NCBI RefSeq assembly: GCF_014648475.1
Contig: NZ_BMRE01000044.1
Coordinates: forward strand, 1 to 64,000
DNA: 64,000 nucleotides
Direction of reading: 5' to 3'
From: Lentzea flava
GTDB taxonomy: Bacteria > Actinomycetota > Actinomycetes > Mycobacteriales > Pseudonocardiaceae
Numbering within the stretch: the stretch's first letter is position 1; every line of letters starts with the position of its first letter. A program made the translations under genes and the position numbers. Of the stretch, positions 1-9,179 are shown one piece after another. Under the pieces are notes generated by a model. That model made no database searches and was not told where the DNA came from. It was given only the letters and a program-made list of their open reading frames with translations.

Positions 1-10
1 AGGTCCGACG

Positions 11-247
11 TCAAGGATCAGGTGAAGCCAAACCGTCAACCATCACCTGAAGCCCGACAGTGAAGAGCTGCACCAGGTCGATCTCGCTGGCACGGGCCCG
101 ACCGTGCTCGATGTTGGACACCTTGCTTGGATCCCATCCAAGCTTTTTGGCCAAATTACGGCCGTTCAGGCCCGTGCAGGTCTCACGCAACCGGCGCAGC
201 TCATCGCCGAGGTCCCGGCTGTAGGCGGTGGAGGTGAACGCAGTCAT
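11..247 (-). CDS. Short XRE-type helix-turn-helix protein
   Basis: A 78-residue protein. Residues about 13-60 form a lambda-repressor-like HTH: LRRLRETCTGLNGRNLAKKL, then the recognition-helix region WDPSKVSNIEHGRARAS. Actinobacterial proteins of this type normally run to about 280 residues with a DUF5753-like ligand domain. Here the reading frame stops soon after the HTH with a tail (VMVDGLASPDP) that does not look like the family. It is either a truncated relic or a stand-alone DNA-binding module. An AAAGG lies upstream of the ATG, and the start codon sits inside an inverted repeat, which suggests autoregulation. The HTH call is firm; functionality is uncertain. Confidence 0.6.
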   Translation of the reverse strand: MTAFTSTAYSRDLGDELRRLRETCTGLNGRNLAKKLGWDPSKVSNIEHGRARASEIDLVQLFTVGLQVMVDGLASPDP

Positions 248-263
248 AGCCTTTGACGCTATG
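245..263. promoter_or_regulatory. Inverted repeat over the XRE start codon
   Basis: CATAGC and GCTATG face each other across 7 bases, and the first arm contains the start codon of the minus-strand XRE gene. Its position suits an autoregulatory operator that blocks initiation. This is inference from symmetry and location only. Confidence 0.35.
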
Positions 264-315
264 GCTTGGAGTCACTCCCAGCAGCGCCTTCGTTCGGGTG
301 AAAACGCTGAGACCG

Positions 316-615
316 TCAGTTGGTGTCGCAGCGCCAGTACTGGTACCAGTTGCCGCTGTTGCTGACCAGCCAGAGAGGCGTCACTCCGCGAGCACGGAAC
401 CCGTACTTCGAGAAGCACTCCCGGTCAGCGGCAGGTCGCGTCTCGTTCTGCGCGGCGGCGTCCGAAGGCCGCGCGCTGCCGCGGTAACCGAGCTGGATCG
501 GATAGATGGACCAGTCGGCCTGCGCCGGCACGGTCCCCAGAACGACCCCGGCTCCCAGCGCGAGGGCGAGCGCACCGCCCACCGTCCGCACGGTCCTGCC
601 GGATTTCTTGCGCAC
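316..615 (-). CDS. Small secreted protein of unknown function
   Basis: A 99-residue protein starting at GTG 615, preceded by GGAGG at 5-base spacing; this is why I prefer it over the longer frame opening at 681. Residues 1-32 are a classic Sec signal: VRKKSGR, then a hydrophobic Ala/Leu/Gly stretch ending in VPAQA-D. The mature part of about 67 residues has two cysteines (DRECFSK and WRCDTN at the C-terminus), likely forming a disulfide, and aromatic motifs such as GNWYQYW. It lies 99 bases downstream of the ABC-F gene on the same strand. I do not recognise the family. Confidence 0.7.
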   Translation of the reverse strand: MRKKSGRTVRTVGGALALALGAGVVLGTVPAQADWSIYPIQLGYRGSARPSDAAAQNETRPAADRECFSKYGFRARGVTPLWLVSNSGNWYQYWRCDTN

Positions 616-714
616 AACTACCTCCAAGGAGAACACCAACGAATGCGTGATCACATTCGCTGGCGTTCCCTGTTCCCACAAGGCGTTCGCAAGATCTTTC
701 GGCAGTTTCGGACA

Positions 715-2310
715 CTACGTCCACATTGGCTCGTCCACTTCGGACACCCGGCCGTCCGCCCGGAAGTGCAGAAAACGGTCGAACGACCGCGCGAACCACC
801 TGTCGTGCGTCACCGCGACGACCGTGCCCTCGAAGTCGTTCAGCGCGTTCTGCAACGCCTCCGCCGACGCCAGGTCGAGGTTGTCCGTCGGCTCGTCCAG
901 CAGCAGCAAGGTGGCGCCGGAGAGCTCCAGCAGCAGGATCTGGAACCGCGCCTGCTGACCTCCGGAGAGGTTCTCGAACCGCTGGTCGCCCGCCTTGTCG
1001 AGCCCGTACCGCTTGAGCACGGACATCGCGGCGCCCCGATCGCGGCCGGCGCGCTGGTCGTCGCCGTGCCAGAGGATGTCCACGAGCGTCCGGCCGATCC
1101 ACTCGGGGTGCTCGTGCGTCTGCGCGAACAGGCCCGGCACAACCCGCGCGCCGAGCTTCCACGTGCCGGAGGTCCTGACGTCGTCGCCACCCAGCAGCCG
1201 CAGGAAGTGGCTCTTGCCCGAGCCGTTCGAGCCCAGCACCGCGACGCGGTCGCCGAAGAAGATCTCCTGCGAGAACGGCTTCATCAACCCCGTCAGCTCC
1301 AGCTGCTCGCACGTGATCGCGCGAACGCCGGTGCGACCGCCCTTCAGCCGAGGGTTGACCTTCTCGTCGGTGGGGATCTCCGGCGGTGGGCCGGCTTCCT
1401 CGAACCGTTCGAGACGACCACACATGACCCGGTACTTCGGTGCCATCGACTCGTAGTACTTGGCCTGCTGCTGCAACGTGCGCACGAGCTCCTTCAAGCG
1501 CTCGTGTTCCTCGTTCCAGCGGCGGTGATCTTCCTTCAGCTTCTCGATGCGCTTGTGGCGGGCGCCGTGCCAGGTCGAGAACGACCCGGCGTGCGTCCAC
1601 GCGGAGTGCGCTTCGACGGTGACGACGTGCGTGGCGGCGTTGGCCAGCAGCTCGCGGTCGTGGCTCACGACCAGCACGGCCTTGTCGGTGGCTTTGAGTC
1701 GCTCTTCCAGCCAGCGCTTGCCGGGCACGTCGAGGTAGTTGTCCGGCTCGTCGAGCAGGAGCACCTGTTCGTGGCCGCGCAGCAGGGTTTCCAGGACCAG
1801 GCGTTTCTGTTCGCCGCCGGAAAGCGTGCGCACCTCACGGAACCGTGCGCGGTCATAGGGCAGGCCGAGCGCGAGAACGGTGACGGTGTCCCAGAGAACC
1901 TCGATGTCGTACCCGCCTGCCTCGCCGTAGGCGGTGAGGGCGTTGGCGTAACGCATCTGGGTGGTTTCGTCGTCGGTGTCCATCAGCGCGAGCTCGGCTT
2001 GGTCGAGCTCCTCGGCGGCGTCGCGCAGCGCCGGTGGCGCGACGGAGAGCAACAGGTCTCGGACGAGCGAGTCGTCGCGGACCGAACCGATGAACTGGGG
2101 CATGACGGCCAGCCCGCCCTGCACGTGCACGCTGCCCTGCTTCGGCGCGAGCTCGCCGGACAGGATGCGCTGCAACGTCGTCTTGCCCACGCCGTTCGCG
2201 CCCACCAGCGCGACGACGGTGCCGGCGCCCACCCTGAACGAGACGTCGCGGAACAGCTCCCTGCCGTCCGGCAGCGCGTACGCGAGCCCGTTCGCTTCCA
2301 GATAACCCAC
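715..2310 (-). CDS. ABC-F family ATP-binding protein
   Basis: A 531-residue protein with two fused ABC ATPase domains and no membrane segment, the ABC-F architecture. Domain 1 has Walker A GANGVGKT, signature LSGGEQKR and Walker B VLLLDEPDNYL. A charged, helical linker (about residues 245-300, rich in Glu/Arg/Lys, with LKELVRTLQQQ) precedes domain 2, which has GSNGSGKS, LSGGQQAR and LLLLDEPTDNL. ABC-F proteins act on the ribosome as translation factors or as target-protection resistance proteins. Which of these applies cannot be told from sequence alone. The start is GTG 2310 in MGYLEANGLAY; no strong ribosome site is seen. Confidence 0.92.
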   Translation of the reverse strand: MGYLEANGLAYALPDGRELFRDVSFRVGAGTVVALVGANGVGKTTLQRILSGELAPKQGSVHVQGGLAVMPQFIGSVRDDSLVRDLLLSVAPPALRDAAEELDQAELALMDTDDETTQMRYANALTAYGEAGGYDIEVLWDTVTVLALGLPYDRARFREVRTLSGGEQKRLVLETLLRGHEQVLLLDEPDNYLDVPGKRWLEERLKATDKAVLVVSHDRELLANAATHVVTVEAHSAWTHAGSFSTWHGARHKRIEKLKEDHRRWNEEHERLKELVRTLQQQAKYYESMAPKYRVMCGRLERFEEAGPPPEIPTDEKVNPRLKGGRTGVRAITCEQLELTGLMKPFSQEIFFGDRVAVLGSNGSGKSHFLRLLGGDDVRTSGTWKLGARVVPGLFAQTHEHPEWIGRTLVDILWHGDDQRAGRDRGAAMSVLKRYGLDKAGDQRFENLSGGQQARFQILLLELSGATLLLLDEPTDNLDLASAEALQNALNDFEGTVVAVTHDRWFARSFDRFLHFRADGRVSEVDEPMWT

Positions 2311-2359
2311 GCCGGTGATGGTCCGGGGTCGCCCGGCGCGGACGCCAGCGAGTTTCCGG

Positions 2360-2605
2360 CTACCGGAGGCGGATCGGGTAGCGGCGCAACACCAGCGCGG
2401 CGGCCGTGACCAGCAGGCACTGGAACGCGGGACCGAACGCGCTGATCACCATCAGGAGCACGGTGAGTCCGCCGAACACGAGCAGCAGCAGGTAGAACAG
2501 CCACGGCCGGACCTGGCGGCTCATGGTGCGCGCGAGTCTGGGTTCTTCGGCTAGCAGCCGCTGCTCGATCTCCTGGAGCGAGCGACGTTCGGCCTCACTC
2601 AGCAT
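2360..2605 (-). CDS. DUF3040 family membrane protein
   Basis: An 81-residue protein starting at ATG 2605, with GGAGG upstream. The N-terminus MLSEAERRSLQEIEQRLLAE matches the DUF3040 pattern: a short amphipathic cytoplasmic segment followed by two transmembrane helices (about residues 37-58 and 62-78). Such proteins are common small membrane proteins of actinobacteria with no assigned function. It lies 49 bases upstream of the ABC-F gene on the same strand, so co-transcription is possible. Confidence 0.85.
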   Translation of the reverse strand: MLSEAERRSLQEIEQRLLAEEPRLARTMSRQVRPWLFYLLLLVFGGLTVLLMVISAFGPAFQCLLVTAAALVLRRYPIRLR

Positions 2606-2712
2606 GGGTGCCTCCGGAAGACATCGGGACGGCATCGTTCCCGCTCGTCACCCAGTGGATACTCGGATGCCGCCGCAGTCAAACCCGCAGTCAGTCAGTC
2701 ATACTCCCGCGC

Positions 2713-3839
2713 ATGCCTGGGGGGATTCTCGAAGAAGCTCGCGATCAGACTCGACGCCGCGCAGTACGCCGCCTACGAGGGCACGCCGCCCACCCGGCCG
2801 GAGTGGACCGCGGCGCGGGCCGCGCTGGTCGCGGTGTCCGCGGTGCTGGTCGCGCTGGTGGCCGGACTCGCCGTGCTGGGCGGCTGGCTCGTGCTGCGCG
2901 ACTTCCCGTCGTTCTTCTCGATCGTCGCCGGCATCCCGGTCCTGCTGGTGGCGTGGGCGCTGCGGCCCAGGCTGGGGCGTGCGGGCGACGTGTGGCACGC
3001 ACTGCGCCGCGACGACGCGCCGACGTTCTTCGCGCTGCTCGACCGGGTCGCCGCCGCGGCGGGAGCCCCGCTGCCCGACCGGGTGGCGCTCGACGCCCGC
3101 TTCAACGCCTCGGCCGGGACCCACGGGCTGCGGCGGCGACGGACGCTGATCGTCGGGCTGCCGTTGTTCGGGGTGCTCACGCCCCAGCAGCGGGTGGCGG
3201 TGCTCGGGCACGAGTTCGGGCACTTCGTGAACGGCGACCCGGCGCGTGGCGTGCTGACCTCCCCCGCGGTGAGGACGCCGCTGATCCTGGCGGACCTGGT
3301 GCGGCCCTCCGAGTCGTTCGTCGGCGACAACCTGTGGACCCAGCTCGCCGAGCGGGCGTTGTGGCCGTTCCAGCTGCTGCTGGAGAGGGTGTTCGTGCTG
3401 ATCGGCACCGGTGTCGTGGCCGTCGCGGCGCGGGACCACCAGCGGGCGGAGTACTGCGCCGACGCCCTCGCCGTGCGCCTGGCAGGGACCTCGGCGGTGG
3501 CGGCGTTGATGATCGACTTCGCCATGGCCGGGCAGTTGTCCGGGGCGATCGCGGCCGCCGAACGCGGCACGCAGGCGAATGCCGAGACGGCCCGGCGCAA
3601 CCATCCGGGTGCGGCGCGGTGGCGGGAGGCGGCGGACGCCTGGCGGGCCGCGCGAGACGCGGCGGAGGCGCTGGAGAAGTCCGTCACCGAAGACGGGACT
3701 GCGGGCGCGGATCGTGCGGTCATGGCCGCACACCGACCCCGCGGTGGTGCTCAGCGATGCCGACTCCGCGAAGATCGACGCAGAACTGCACCGGTTCTAC
3801 GCCCGCGCGGGCCGGGACATCGCCTGGTCAGCGGCTTAG
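2713..3839 (+). pseudogene. M48-type membrane zinc peptidase, two frameshifts
   Basis: The central part (2834-3690) encodes two N-terminal membrane helices, the zinc motif VLGHEFGHFVNGD (HExxH) and a downstream AEYCADALA ligand segment, typical of M48 peptidases. Two lesions are visible. The N-terminal codons (KKLAIRLDAAQYAAYEGTPP) are in frame only if one G is removed from the six-G run at 2719-2724 after ATG 2713. Near 3690 the expected C-terminus (TGLRARIVRSWPHTDPAVVL, ending DIAWSAA at 3839) continues in another frame, apparently with some residues missing. It is either a decayed gene or contains sequencing errors. It converges with zapE, overlapping 12 bases. Confidence 0.65.
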
Positions 3840-4814
3840 CGCGACCAACCGCGAGACCGCCCGCAGGTACTTCTTCCGGTACCCGCCGCGCAACATCTCG
3901 TCGGTGAACAGTTCCGACAGCGGCTGCCCCGACACCGCGACCGGGATGTCGCGGTCGTAGAGCCGGTCGCCGAACGCCACGAGCCGCAGCCCGACGTTCT
4001 GGTCCGGTGCCGGCTTGACGTCCTTGAGGTGCACGGCGGTCACCCCGTCCAGCAGCCGCCCGTACTTCGACGGGTGGATGCGGGCGAGCGCCTTGCAGAG
4101 GTCGTCGAAGTCGTCGATCGTCGAGCCCGGCAGCGCACCGGCCTTGGTCTCCAGCTCGTCGGACGACATCGGCGGCGGCGCGTCGGGCAGGCCGCGGTGG
4201 CGGTAGTCGGGGCCGTCGACGCGCACGACGTCGAACTTCGAGGACATCGACTGGATCTCGCGCAGGAAGTCGGCGGCGGCGAACCGGCCCTCGCCGAGCT
4301 TGTCCGGCAGGGTGTTCGAGGTGGCGGCGATGAAGACGCCCTGCGCCGTCAGTTCCTTGATCAGGCGGGTGATCAGCATGGTGTCGCCGGGGTCGTCGAG
4401 TTCGAACTCGTCGATGGCGAGCAGCTTGTGGTTCGACAGCCGCTTCACGGCCTCGGGGAAGGTCAGGACGCCGACGAGGTTGGTCAGCTCGACGAACGTG
4501 CCGTACGCCTTCGGGCCGGGGACGGCGTGCCACAGCGACGCGAGCAGGTGGGTCTTGCCGACGCCGAAGCCGCCGTCGAGGTAGAGGCCGAGCTTGCCCT
4601 CGTCCTCCTTGCCGCCGAACAGCGACCACTTCTTGCGGCGAACGCTCACCCGCGCGGCGAACAGGCGGCACGCCTCGACGGCGGCGGCCTGGCTCGGCTC
4701 GTCCGGGTTGGGGATGTAGCTGTCGAAGCTGACGTGGTCGAACCTCGGTGGCGGCACCAGGTTCTCGATCAGTTCGTCAGCCCCGATCTGGGGATCCCGG
4801 TCGGACAAGCGCAT
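3828..4814 (-). CDS. zapE: Cell division ATPase ZapE / AFG1-like
   Basis: A 328-residue AAA ATPase. Walker A is GGFGVGKTHLL (about residues 82-92), followed by the Walker B segment LLAIDEFELDD and the sensor-like IAATSNTLPD. The length and the C-terminal FGDRLYDRDIPV block match the ZapE/AFG1 family. ZapE in proteobacteria interacts with FtsZ at the constricting septum; the actinobacterial role is less studied. It is divergent from the RibD-C reductase gene, only 33 bases away. Confidence 0.9.
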   Translation of the reverse strand: MRLSDRDPQIGADELIENLVPPPRFDHVSFDSYIPNPDEPSQAAAVEACRLFAARVSVRRKKWSLFGGKEDEGKLGLYLDGGFGVGKTHLLASLWHAVPGPKAYGTFVELTNLVGVLTFPEAVKRLSNHKLLAIDEFELDDPGDTMLITRLIKELTAQGVFIAATSNTLPDKLGEGRFAAADFLREIQSMSSKFDVVRVDGPDYRHRGLPDAPPPMSSDELETKAGALPGSTIDDFDDLCKALARIHPSKYGRLLDGVTAVHLKDVKPAPDQNVGLRLVAFGDRLYDRDIPVAVSGQPLSELFTDEMLRGGYRKKYLRAVSRLVALSR

Positions 4815-4847
4815 GCCCGCAGCCTATCGGCGTGATGGGATGTGTTC

Positions 4848-5534
4848 GTGCAGATGTTGTGGCCCTCACCGGGCGTTGAGATGACCGACACAGCCCTCGA
4901 GTCGCTCTACGCGTATCCCGAGGGCCGCACGTGGGTCATCGCGAACTTCGTGTCCAGCGTGGACGGTGCGGTGTCGGTCGACGGACGGTCCGCCGGGCTC
5001 GGTTCGCCCGCGGACAAGCAGATCTACCTGCTCGGACGCGAACTCGCGGACGTCGTGCTGGTCGGGGCCGGAACCGTGCTGGTCGAGGGATATCGGCCCG
5101 CGCGGCGGGAGCGGCCGCTGCCGATCGCCGTGGTCACGGCACGCGGGACGCTCACGCCCGACCTGCCGCTGTTCACGAACAGCGCGGTGCCTCCGATCGT
5201 GATCACCTGCGCGAGCGCGCAGCTGCCGGAACTGCCCGCCGACGTGATCGTCACCGGTGACGAGGCGGTCGACCTGGAGGTCGCGGTCGCCGAGCTCGCG
5301 GCACGAGGGCTGCACAAGATCAACCTGGAGGGCGGGCCGAAGCTCTTCGGGTCGATGATCGCCGCGGGACTGGTGGACGGGCTGAACCTCACGGTGTCGC
5401 CGCTGCTGGCGGTGGGTGACGCTGGGCGGATCGCGGTCGGGCCCGTGGTGCCGCCCGTGGATCTCGCGCTCGCTTCGGTGCTGCGCGCGGACGACGTGCT
5501 GTTGCTGCGGTATCAGCGGCGAAATTCCAGCTGA
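4848..5534 (+). CDS. Pyrimidine reductase family protein (RibD C-terminal domain)
   Basis: A protein of about 228 residues with the dihydrofolate-reductase-like RibD-C fold: NFVSSVDGAVSVDGRS near the N-terminus, then LVGAGTVLVEGY, and INLEGGPKLFGSMIAAGLVD near the C-terminus, the usual NADPH-binding landmarks. The deaminase domain of bifunctional RibD is absent, and no riboflavin genes flank it, so the substrate is uncertain. Possible starts are GTG 4842, GTG 4848 and ATG 4854; none has a clear ribosome site and I chose 4848. DNA ligase C follows 11 bases downstream on the same strand. Confidence 0.8.
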   Translation: MQMLWPSPGVEMTDTALESLYAYPEGRTWVIANFVSSVDGAVSVDGRSAGLGSPADKQIYLLGRELADVVLVGAGTVLVEGYRPARRERPLPIAVVTARGTLTPDLPLFTNSAVPPIVITCASAQLPELPADVIVTGDEAVDLEVAVAELAARGLHKINLEGGPKLFGSMIAAGLVDGLNLTVSPLLAVGDAGRIAVGPVVPPVDLALASVLRADDVLLLRYQRRNSS

Positions 5535-5545
5535 AGAGGCAGGAT

Positions 5546-6616
5546 GTGCGCGTGGACCTACCGTTGACGCCACCTCTGCAGCCGATGCTCGCCACCGCGG
5601 TGGACGGCATCCCGGACTCCTCGGACCTGGTGTTCGAGCCGAAGTGGGACGGTTTCCGCTGCGTGGTGTTCCGCTCCGGTGACGAGGTCTTCCTGCAGTC
5701 CCGCAGCGGCAAGCCGCTCAACCGGTACTTCCCCGAGGTCGTCGCCTCGATGCTGGAGGTGCTGCCCGAGCGCGCGGTCGTCGACGGTGAACTGGTCGTG
5801 GCGCGCAACGACGAGCTCGACTTCGACGCGTTGTCCGAACGCATCCACCCGGCGGCCTCGCGCGTGGCGCTGCTGTCCGAGTCGACGCCGGCCACGTTCG
5901 TCGCGTTCGACCTGCTGGCCCTGGGATCCGAGGTGCTCCTGGAGTCGCCGACCGTGGCGAGGCGCGAGGCTCTGCTGAAGATCCCCGACCTCAACATCAC
6001 GCCCGCGACCACCTCGGTGGAGACCGCGCGCGAGTGGTTCACGCTGTTCGAGGGCGCCGGCCTGGACGGCGTGATGGGCAAGCCCGCGGACGGCCCGTAC
6101 ACGCCGGGCAAGCGCACGATGATCAAGGTCAAGCACGCGCGCACGGCCGATGTCGTCCTCGCGGGCCTGCGCTGGCACAAGGACACCGAGCCGGGCACCG
6201 CTGTCGGCTCGTTGCTGCTCGGCGTCTACGACTCGAACGACCTGCTGCACCACATCGGCGTCTGCGGCTCGTTCAAGGCCGCCGAACGCCGCGAGCTCGC
6301 CACCGAGCTCGCGCCGCTGATCACCGAGTCCGACGACCACCCGTGGGCGAATCCCCAGCCGGGCCAGCGGATTCCCGGCGAGATCAACCGGTGGCGCGGC
6401 AAGCAGGCCGAGTACGTGGCGCTGCGCCCCGAGCGGGTGCTGGAGATCCACTACACCCAGACCGAGGGCGAGCACCCCGTGCGGCTGCGGCACAACGGCC
6501 AGTTCGCGCGGTGGCGTCCCGACCGCGAGCCGCTGTCGTGCCGCTACGACCAGCTGGAGATCCCGGCCCGCTACGACGTGGCCTCGGTGCTGAAGGGCGA
6601 GCTCCGCGCCCGTTAG
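5546..6616 (+). CDS. ligC: ATP-dependent DNA ligase C-like
   Basis: A 356-residue ATP-dependent DNA ligase. The adenylation motif is EPKWDGFR with catalytic Lys33. Motif III/IV regions (FVAFDLLAL, GLDGVMGKP) and motif V (IKVKHARTADVV) follow, and an OB-fold domain fills the C-terminal 130 residues. The size fits the compact LigC/LigD ligase class that seals nicks in repair. It lacks the polymerase and nuclease domains of full LigD; a stand-alone LigD-type polymerase lies at 13.8 kb. The stop overlaps the stop of the convergent exporter gene. Confidence 0.9.
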   Translation: MRVDLPLTPPLQPMLATAVDGIPDSSDLVFEPKWDGFRCVVFRSGDEVFLQSRSGKPLNRYFPEVVASMLEVLPERAVVDGELVVARNDELDFDALSERIHPAASRVALLSESTPATFVAFDLLALGSEVLLESPTVARREALLKIPDLNITPATTSVETAREWFTLFEGAGLDGVMGKPADGPYTPGKRTMIKVKHARTADVVLAGLRWHKDTEPGTAVGSLLLGVYDSNDLLHHIGVCGSFKAAERRELATELAPLITESDDHPWANPQPGQRIPGEINRWRGKQAEYVALRPERVLEIHYTQTEGEHPVRLRHNGQFARWRPDREPLSCRYDQLEIPARYDVASVLKGELRAR

Positions 6617-7482
6617 ACGTCCGGCCGCGCCGACCGCGTCGCCCCGACCGAGGCGATGACGACGCAACACACCGCGACCCACTGCGCCGGCTTGAGCTGC
6701 TCCCCCAGCAGCACCAGACCGGCCAGCGCGGCCACCGCGGGCTCCAGCGACATCAGGATCCCGAACACGCGCGGAGGCATGCGCCGCAACGCTTCCAGCT
6801 CCAGCGAGTACGGGATCACCGACGACATCAGCGCCACCGCGAACGCCGCCGCGAGCACGACCGGGTCGAGCATCGCGGTGCCGGAGGACGTGATGCCGAA
6901 CGGCAACGCGACCGCCGAGCCCACCACCATCGCGAGCGCGAGGCCCTTGCCGTCGGTGGTCTTGGCGCCGAGCTTGGCCGTGACCAGGATGTACGCCGCC
7001 CAGCACGCTCCCGCTGCCAGCGCGAACAGCACGCCCGACAACGCCAGACCGCCCTGCACGCGGGTCAGCAGCACCACGCCGACCCCCGCGAGCAGCACCC
7101 ACAGGCCGTCGAGCCAGCGCCGCGAACCCGCGACCGCCACGGCCAGCGGGCCGAGGAACTCGATCGTCACGGCGGCGCCGAGCGGGATGCGTTCGAGCGC
7201 GAGGTAGAAGCAGAGGTTCATCGCGGCGAGCACGACGCCGTAGGACACGACGACCGCGAGCGTGCGGCGGTCCATGCGCAGCGACGGCCGCCAGATCGCG
7301 ACCAGCACGAGCGCGGCGACGACCAGCCGCAGCGTGACGGTGCCCGCCGCGCCCGCGACCGTGAACAGCTGTTTCGCGACGGCCGCGCCCACCTGGACGC
7401 TGACGATGCCGAGCAGCACGAGCGCTGTCGGCGGGATGCCGCCCATCAAGCGGGCGACGGGAAGCCGATCAGCGTGAGCCAT
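6613..7482 (-). CDS. EamA/RhtA-type drug/metabolite exporter
   Basis: A 289-residue polytopic membrane protein with about ten helices in two EamA repeats. The second repeat contains SVIPYSLELEALRRMPPRVFG and SLEPAVAALAGLVLLGE, which resemble the RhtA threonine/homoserine exporter branch. The start is ATG 7482 (MAHADRLPVARL); the frame is open further upstream but that part is not hydrophobic and looks non-coding. The substrate is not determinable. It converges with ligC, the stop codons overlapping. Confidence 0.88.
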   Translation of the reverse strand: MAHADRLPVARLMGGIPPTALVLLGIVSVQVGAAVAKQLFTVAGAAGTVTLRLVVAALVLVAIWRPSLRMDRRTLAVVVSYGVVLAAMNLCFYLALERIPLGAAVTIEFLGPLAVAVAGSRRWLDGLWVLLAGVGVVLLTRVQGGLALSGVLFALAAGACWAAYILVTAKLGAKTTDGKGLALAMVVGSAVALPFGITSSGTAMLDPVVLAAAFAVALMSSVIPYSLELEALRRMPPRVFGILMSLEPAVAALAGLVLLGEQLKPAQWVAVCCVVIASVGATRSARPDV

Positions 7483-7610
7483 GGGCCCATCCTGACTCAG
7501 GGCTTTCGGGCGAGGCATCCGATATATGCGCACCGGTGAGCCAACACACACGGATCACACTCACCTCCGCCTCACTTTGAACATGCGAGGCTCGCTGTGT
7601 CGGAGTGTGA

Positions 7611-9161
7611 ATGAGAGTGAGGACATCTGTGCGTCGCGCTGCCTTGGCCCTGTTGGCAGTGAGCGTGCTGACGGCGTGCAGCGCGGGACCCTCGACCCGG
7701 CCGGTGATCGCGGTCAAGGGCGAGGACAACCAGCCGGTCGACCAGAGCGCGCTCGCGGGGCCGCAGCCCGTGCCGCCGCTGAGCGAGTACAAGAAGGACT
7801 CGCTCGGCTGGTCACCGTGCAACGAGCAGATGAAGGACCGCCTCGGCGCCAACGCTCCGCAGGGCGACCAGACCTACGAATGCGCGCGCATGACGGTCGT
7901 GCTCGACCCGCCGGGCCGTCCTGGCCGCGGCACCCTCGGCATCGCGTTGATGCGCGTCGGCACGGGCAAGAGCGCGCTGGTCGTCGTGAACGACCCCGCA
8001 GGCGAGCCGGGCACGGTCAAGGCCGCGCGGCTCGCGGCGTCGTTGCCGAAGGACGTCCTCAGCACGTACACGATCATCGGCATGGACCGGCGCGGCACGG
8101 GCCGTTCGGACGGCGTGTCGTGCGTGCCGCCCGCAACGCGCGCACAGCTCGTCGAGTACGACCCGGCCGAGGCGGAGCAGTCGAGCCTCGTCGTCGCCGC
8201 CGGTGAGGCGTCGCAGGAGTGCGTGCTCGACCTCGAAGGCCGGCTGACCGCGTTCGACTCGTGGCGTGCGGCCGCCGACCTCGACCGTCTCCGCGACTAC
8301 CTCGGCACCGACCGCCTCAACGCCATCGGCCTGGGCGAGGGCTCCCGCGTCCTCACCACCTACGCCCAGCGCTACCCGAACCGCATCGGCCGCACGGTGC
8401 TCGACGGCGCGCCCGACCCGACGCTCGACCAGGTCGGCGTGCTGGAGTCCCGTGCCGCGGCGACCGAGGCGACGTTCGAGGCGTTCGCGCGCGACTGCAA
8501 GACCCGCGGCTGCGCACTGGCGAACCCGCGCGAGGACGTCCAGGCGCTGCTGACCAAGCTGCGGTCAGGCCGGCTGCGCGGCGAGTACGTGGACCTCACC
8601 CCCGGCTCCGCGCTGAACGCGATCATGGCCGGTCTCGCCGACCGGGCGCGCTGGCCACAGCTCGCCGACGCGATCGGGAAGGCCCGCGGGGGCGACGGCA
8701 GCGGCCTGTTCACGCTGCTCGACCCGCTCGTGAACGACCTCGACGAGAACCCGCCCCGCTTCGACTCTGGCCTCGTGATCGGCTGCAACGACACGGCGAC
8801 CCGAATCCCGCCCGACCGGGTGAAGGCCCTGACCGCCGACTGGCAGGGCAAGTACGCGATGTTCGGCGCGCTGTTCGCCCGCCAGCTGCTGCACTGCAAC
8901 CCGTTCCCGCCGCCCAAGACCGAGAAGGTAGACCCGTTGAAGAGCGCCCCGCCGATCGTGGTGCTCAGCACGGCCAACGACGTCCTCACGCCCGCGGCGG
9001 GCACCGAGCACGCGGCGCAGCGGCTGCCCGGTTCGGCGTTGATCGGCTGGCAGGGCAGCGGGCACGGCGCGCTGACGTTGTCCGGCTGCGCCACGACGGC
9101 CGTGCGCGACTACCTGATCGACGCGAAGGTGCCGTCGAACGGAACCGTCTGCCCGCCCTGA
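7611..9161 (+). CDS. Lipoprotein of the TAP-like alpha/beta hydrolase family, nucleophile missing
   Basis: A 516-residue exported lipoprotein. The lipobox LTAC (about residue 23) follows an Arg-rich N-terminus and a hydrophobic stretch. The body aligns with secreted tripeptidyl-aminopeptidase-like hydrolases: MDRRGTGRSDG, RIGRTVLDGAPDPT, and a C-terminal STANDVLTPAAGTEHA (Asp) with GSGHGALTLSGC (His). At the nucleophile elbow the codon at 8334 is GGC, giving GLGEG in place of GxSxG: Gly242 replaces the catalytic Ser. The oxyanion segment is also degenerate (VVNDPAGEPG rather than NPGGPGGSG). It is probably non-catalytic. ATG 7611 and GTG 7629 both have plausible ribosome sites. Confidence 0.88.
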   Translation: MRVRTSVRRAALALLAVSVLTACSAGPSTRPVIAVKGEDNQPVDQSALAGPQPVPPLSEYKKDSLGWSPCNEQMKDRLGANAPQGDQTYECARMTVVLDPPGRPGRGTLGIALMRVGTGKSALVVVNDPAGEPGTVKAARLAASLPKDVLSTYTIIGMDRRGTGRSDGVSCVPPATRAQLVEYDPAEAEQSSLVVAAGEASQECVLDLEGRLTAFDSWRAAADLDRLRDYLGTDRLNAIGLGEGSRVLTTYAQRYPNRIGRTVLDGAPDPTLDQVGVLESRAAATEATFEAFARDCKTRGCALANPREDVQALLTKLRSGRLRGEYVDLTPGSALNAIMAGLADRARWPQLADAIGKARGGDGSGLFTLLDPLVNDLDENPPRFDSGLVIGCNDTATRIPPDRVKALTADWQGKYAMFGALFARQLLHCNPFPPPKTEKVDPLKSAPPIVVLSTANDVLTPAAGTEHAAQRLPGSALIGWQGSGHGALTLSGCATTAVRDYLIDAKVPSNGTVCPP

Positions 9162-9179
9162 TCTGGTTGAGTTGCGTCC

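Noticed and set aside
253..2409. A 718-codon plus-strand frame over the ABC-F gene
   Set aside because: Arg/Gln/Val-rich composition without domain motifs; mirrors the real minus-strand gene.
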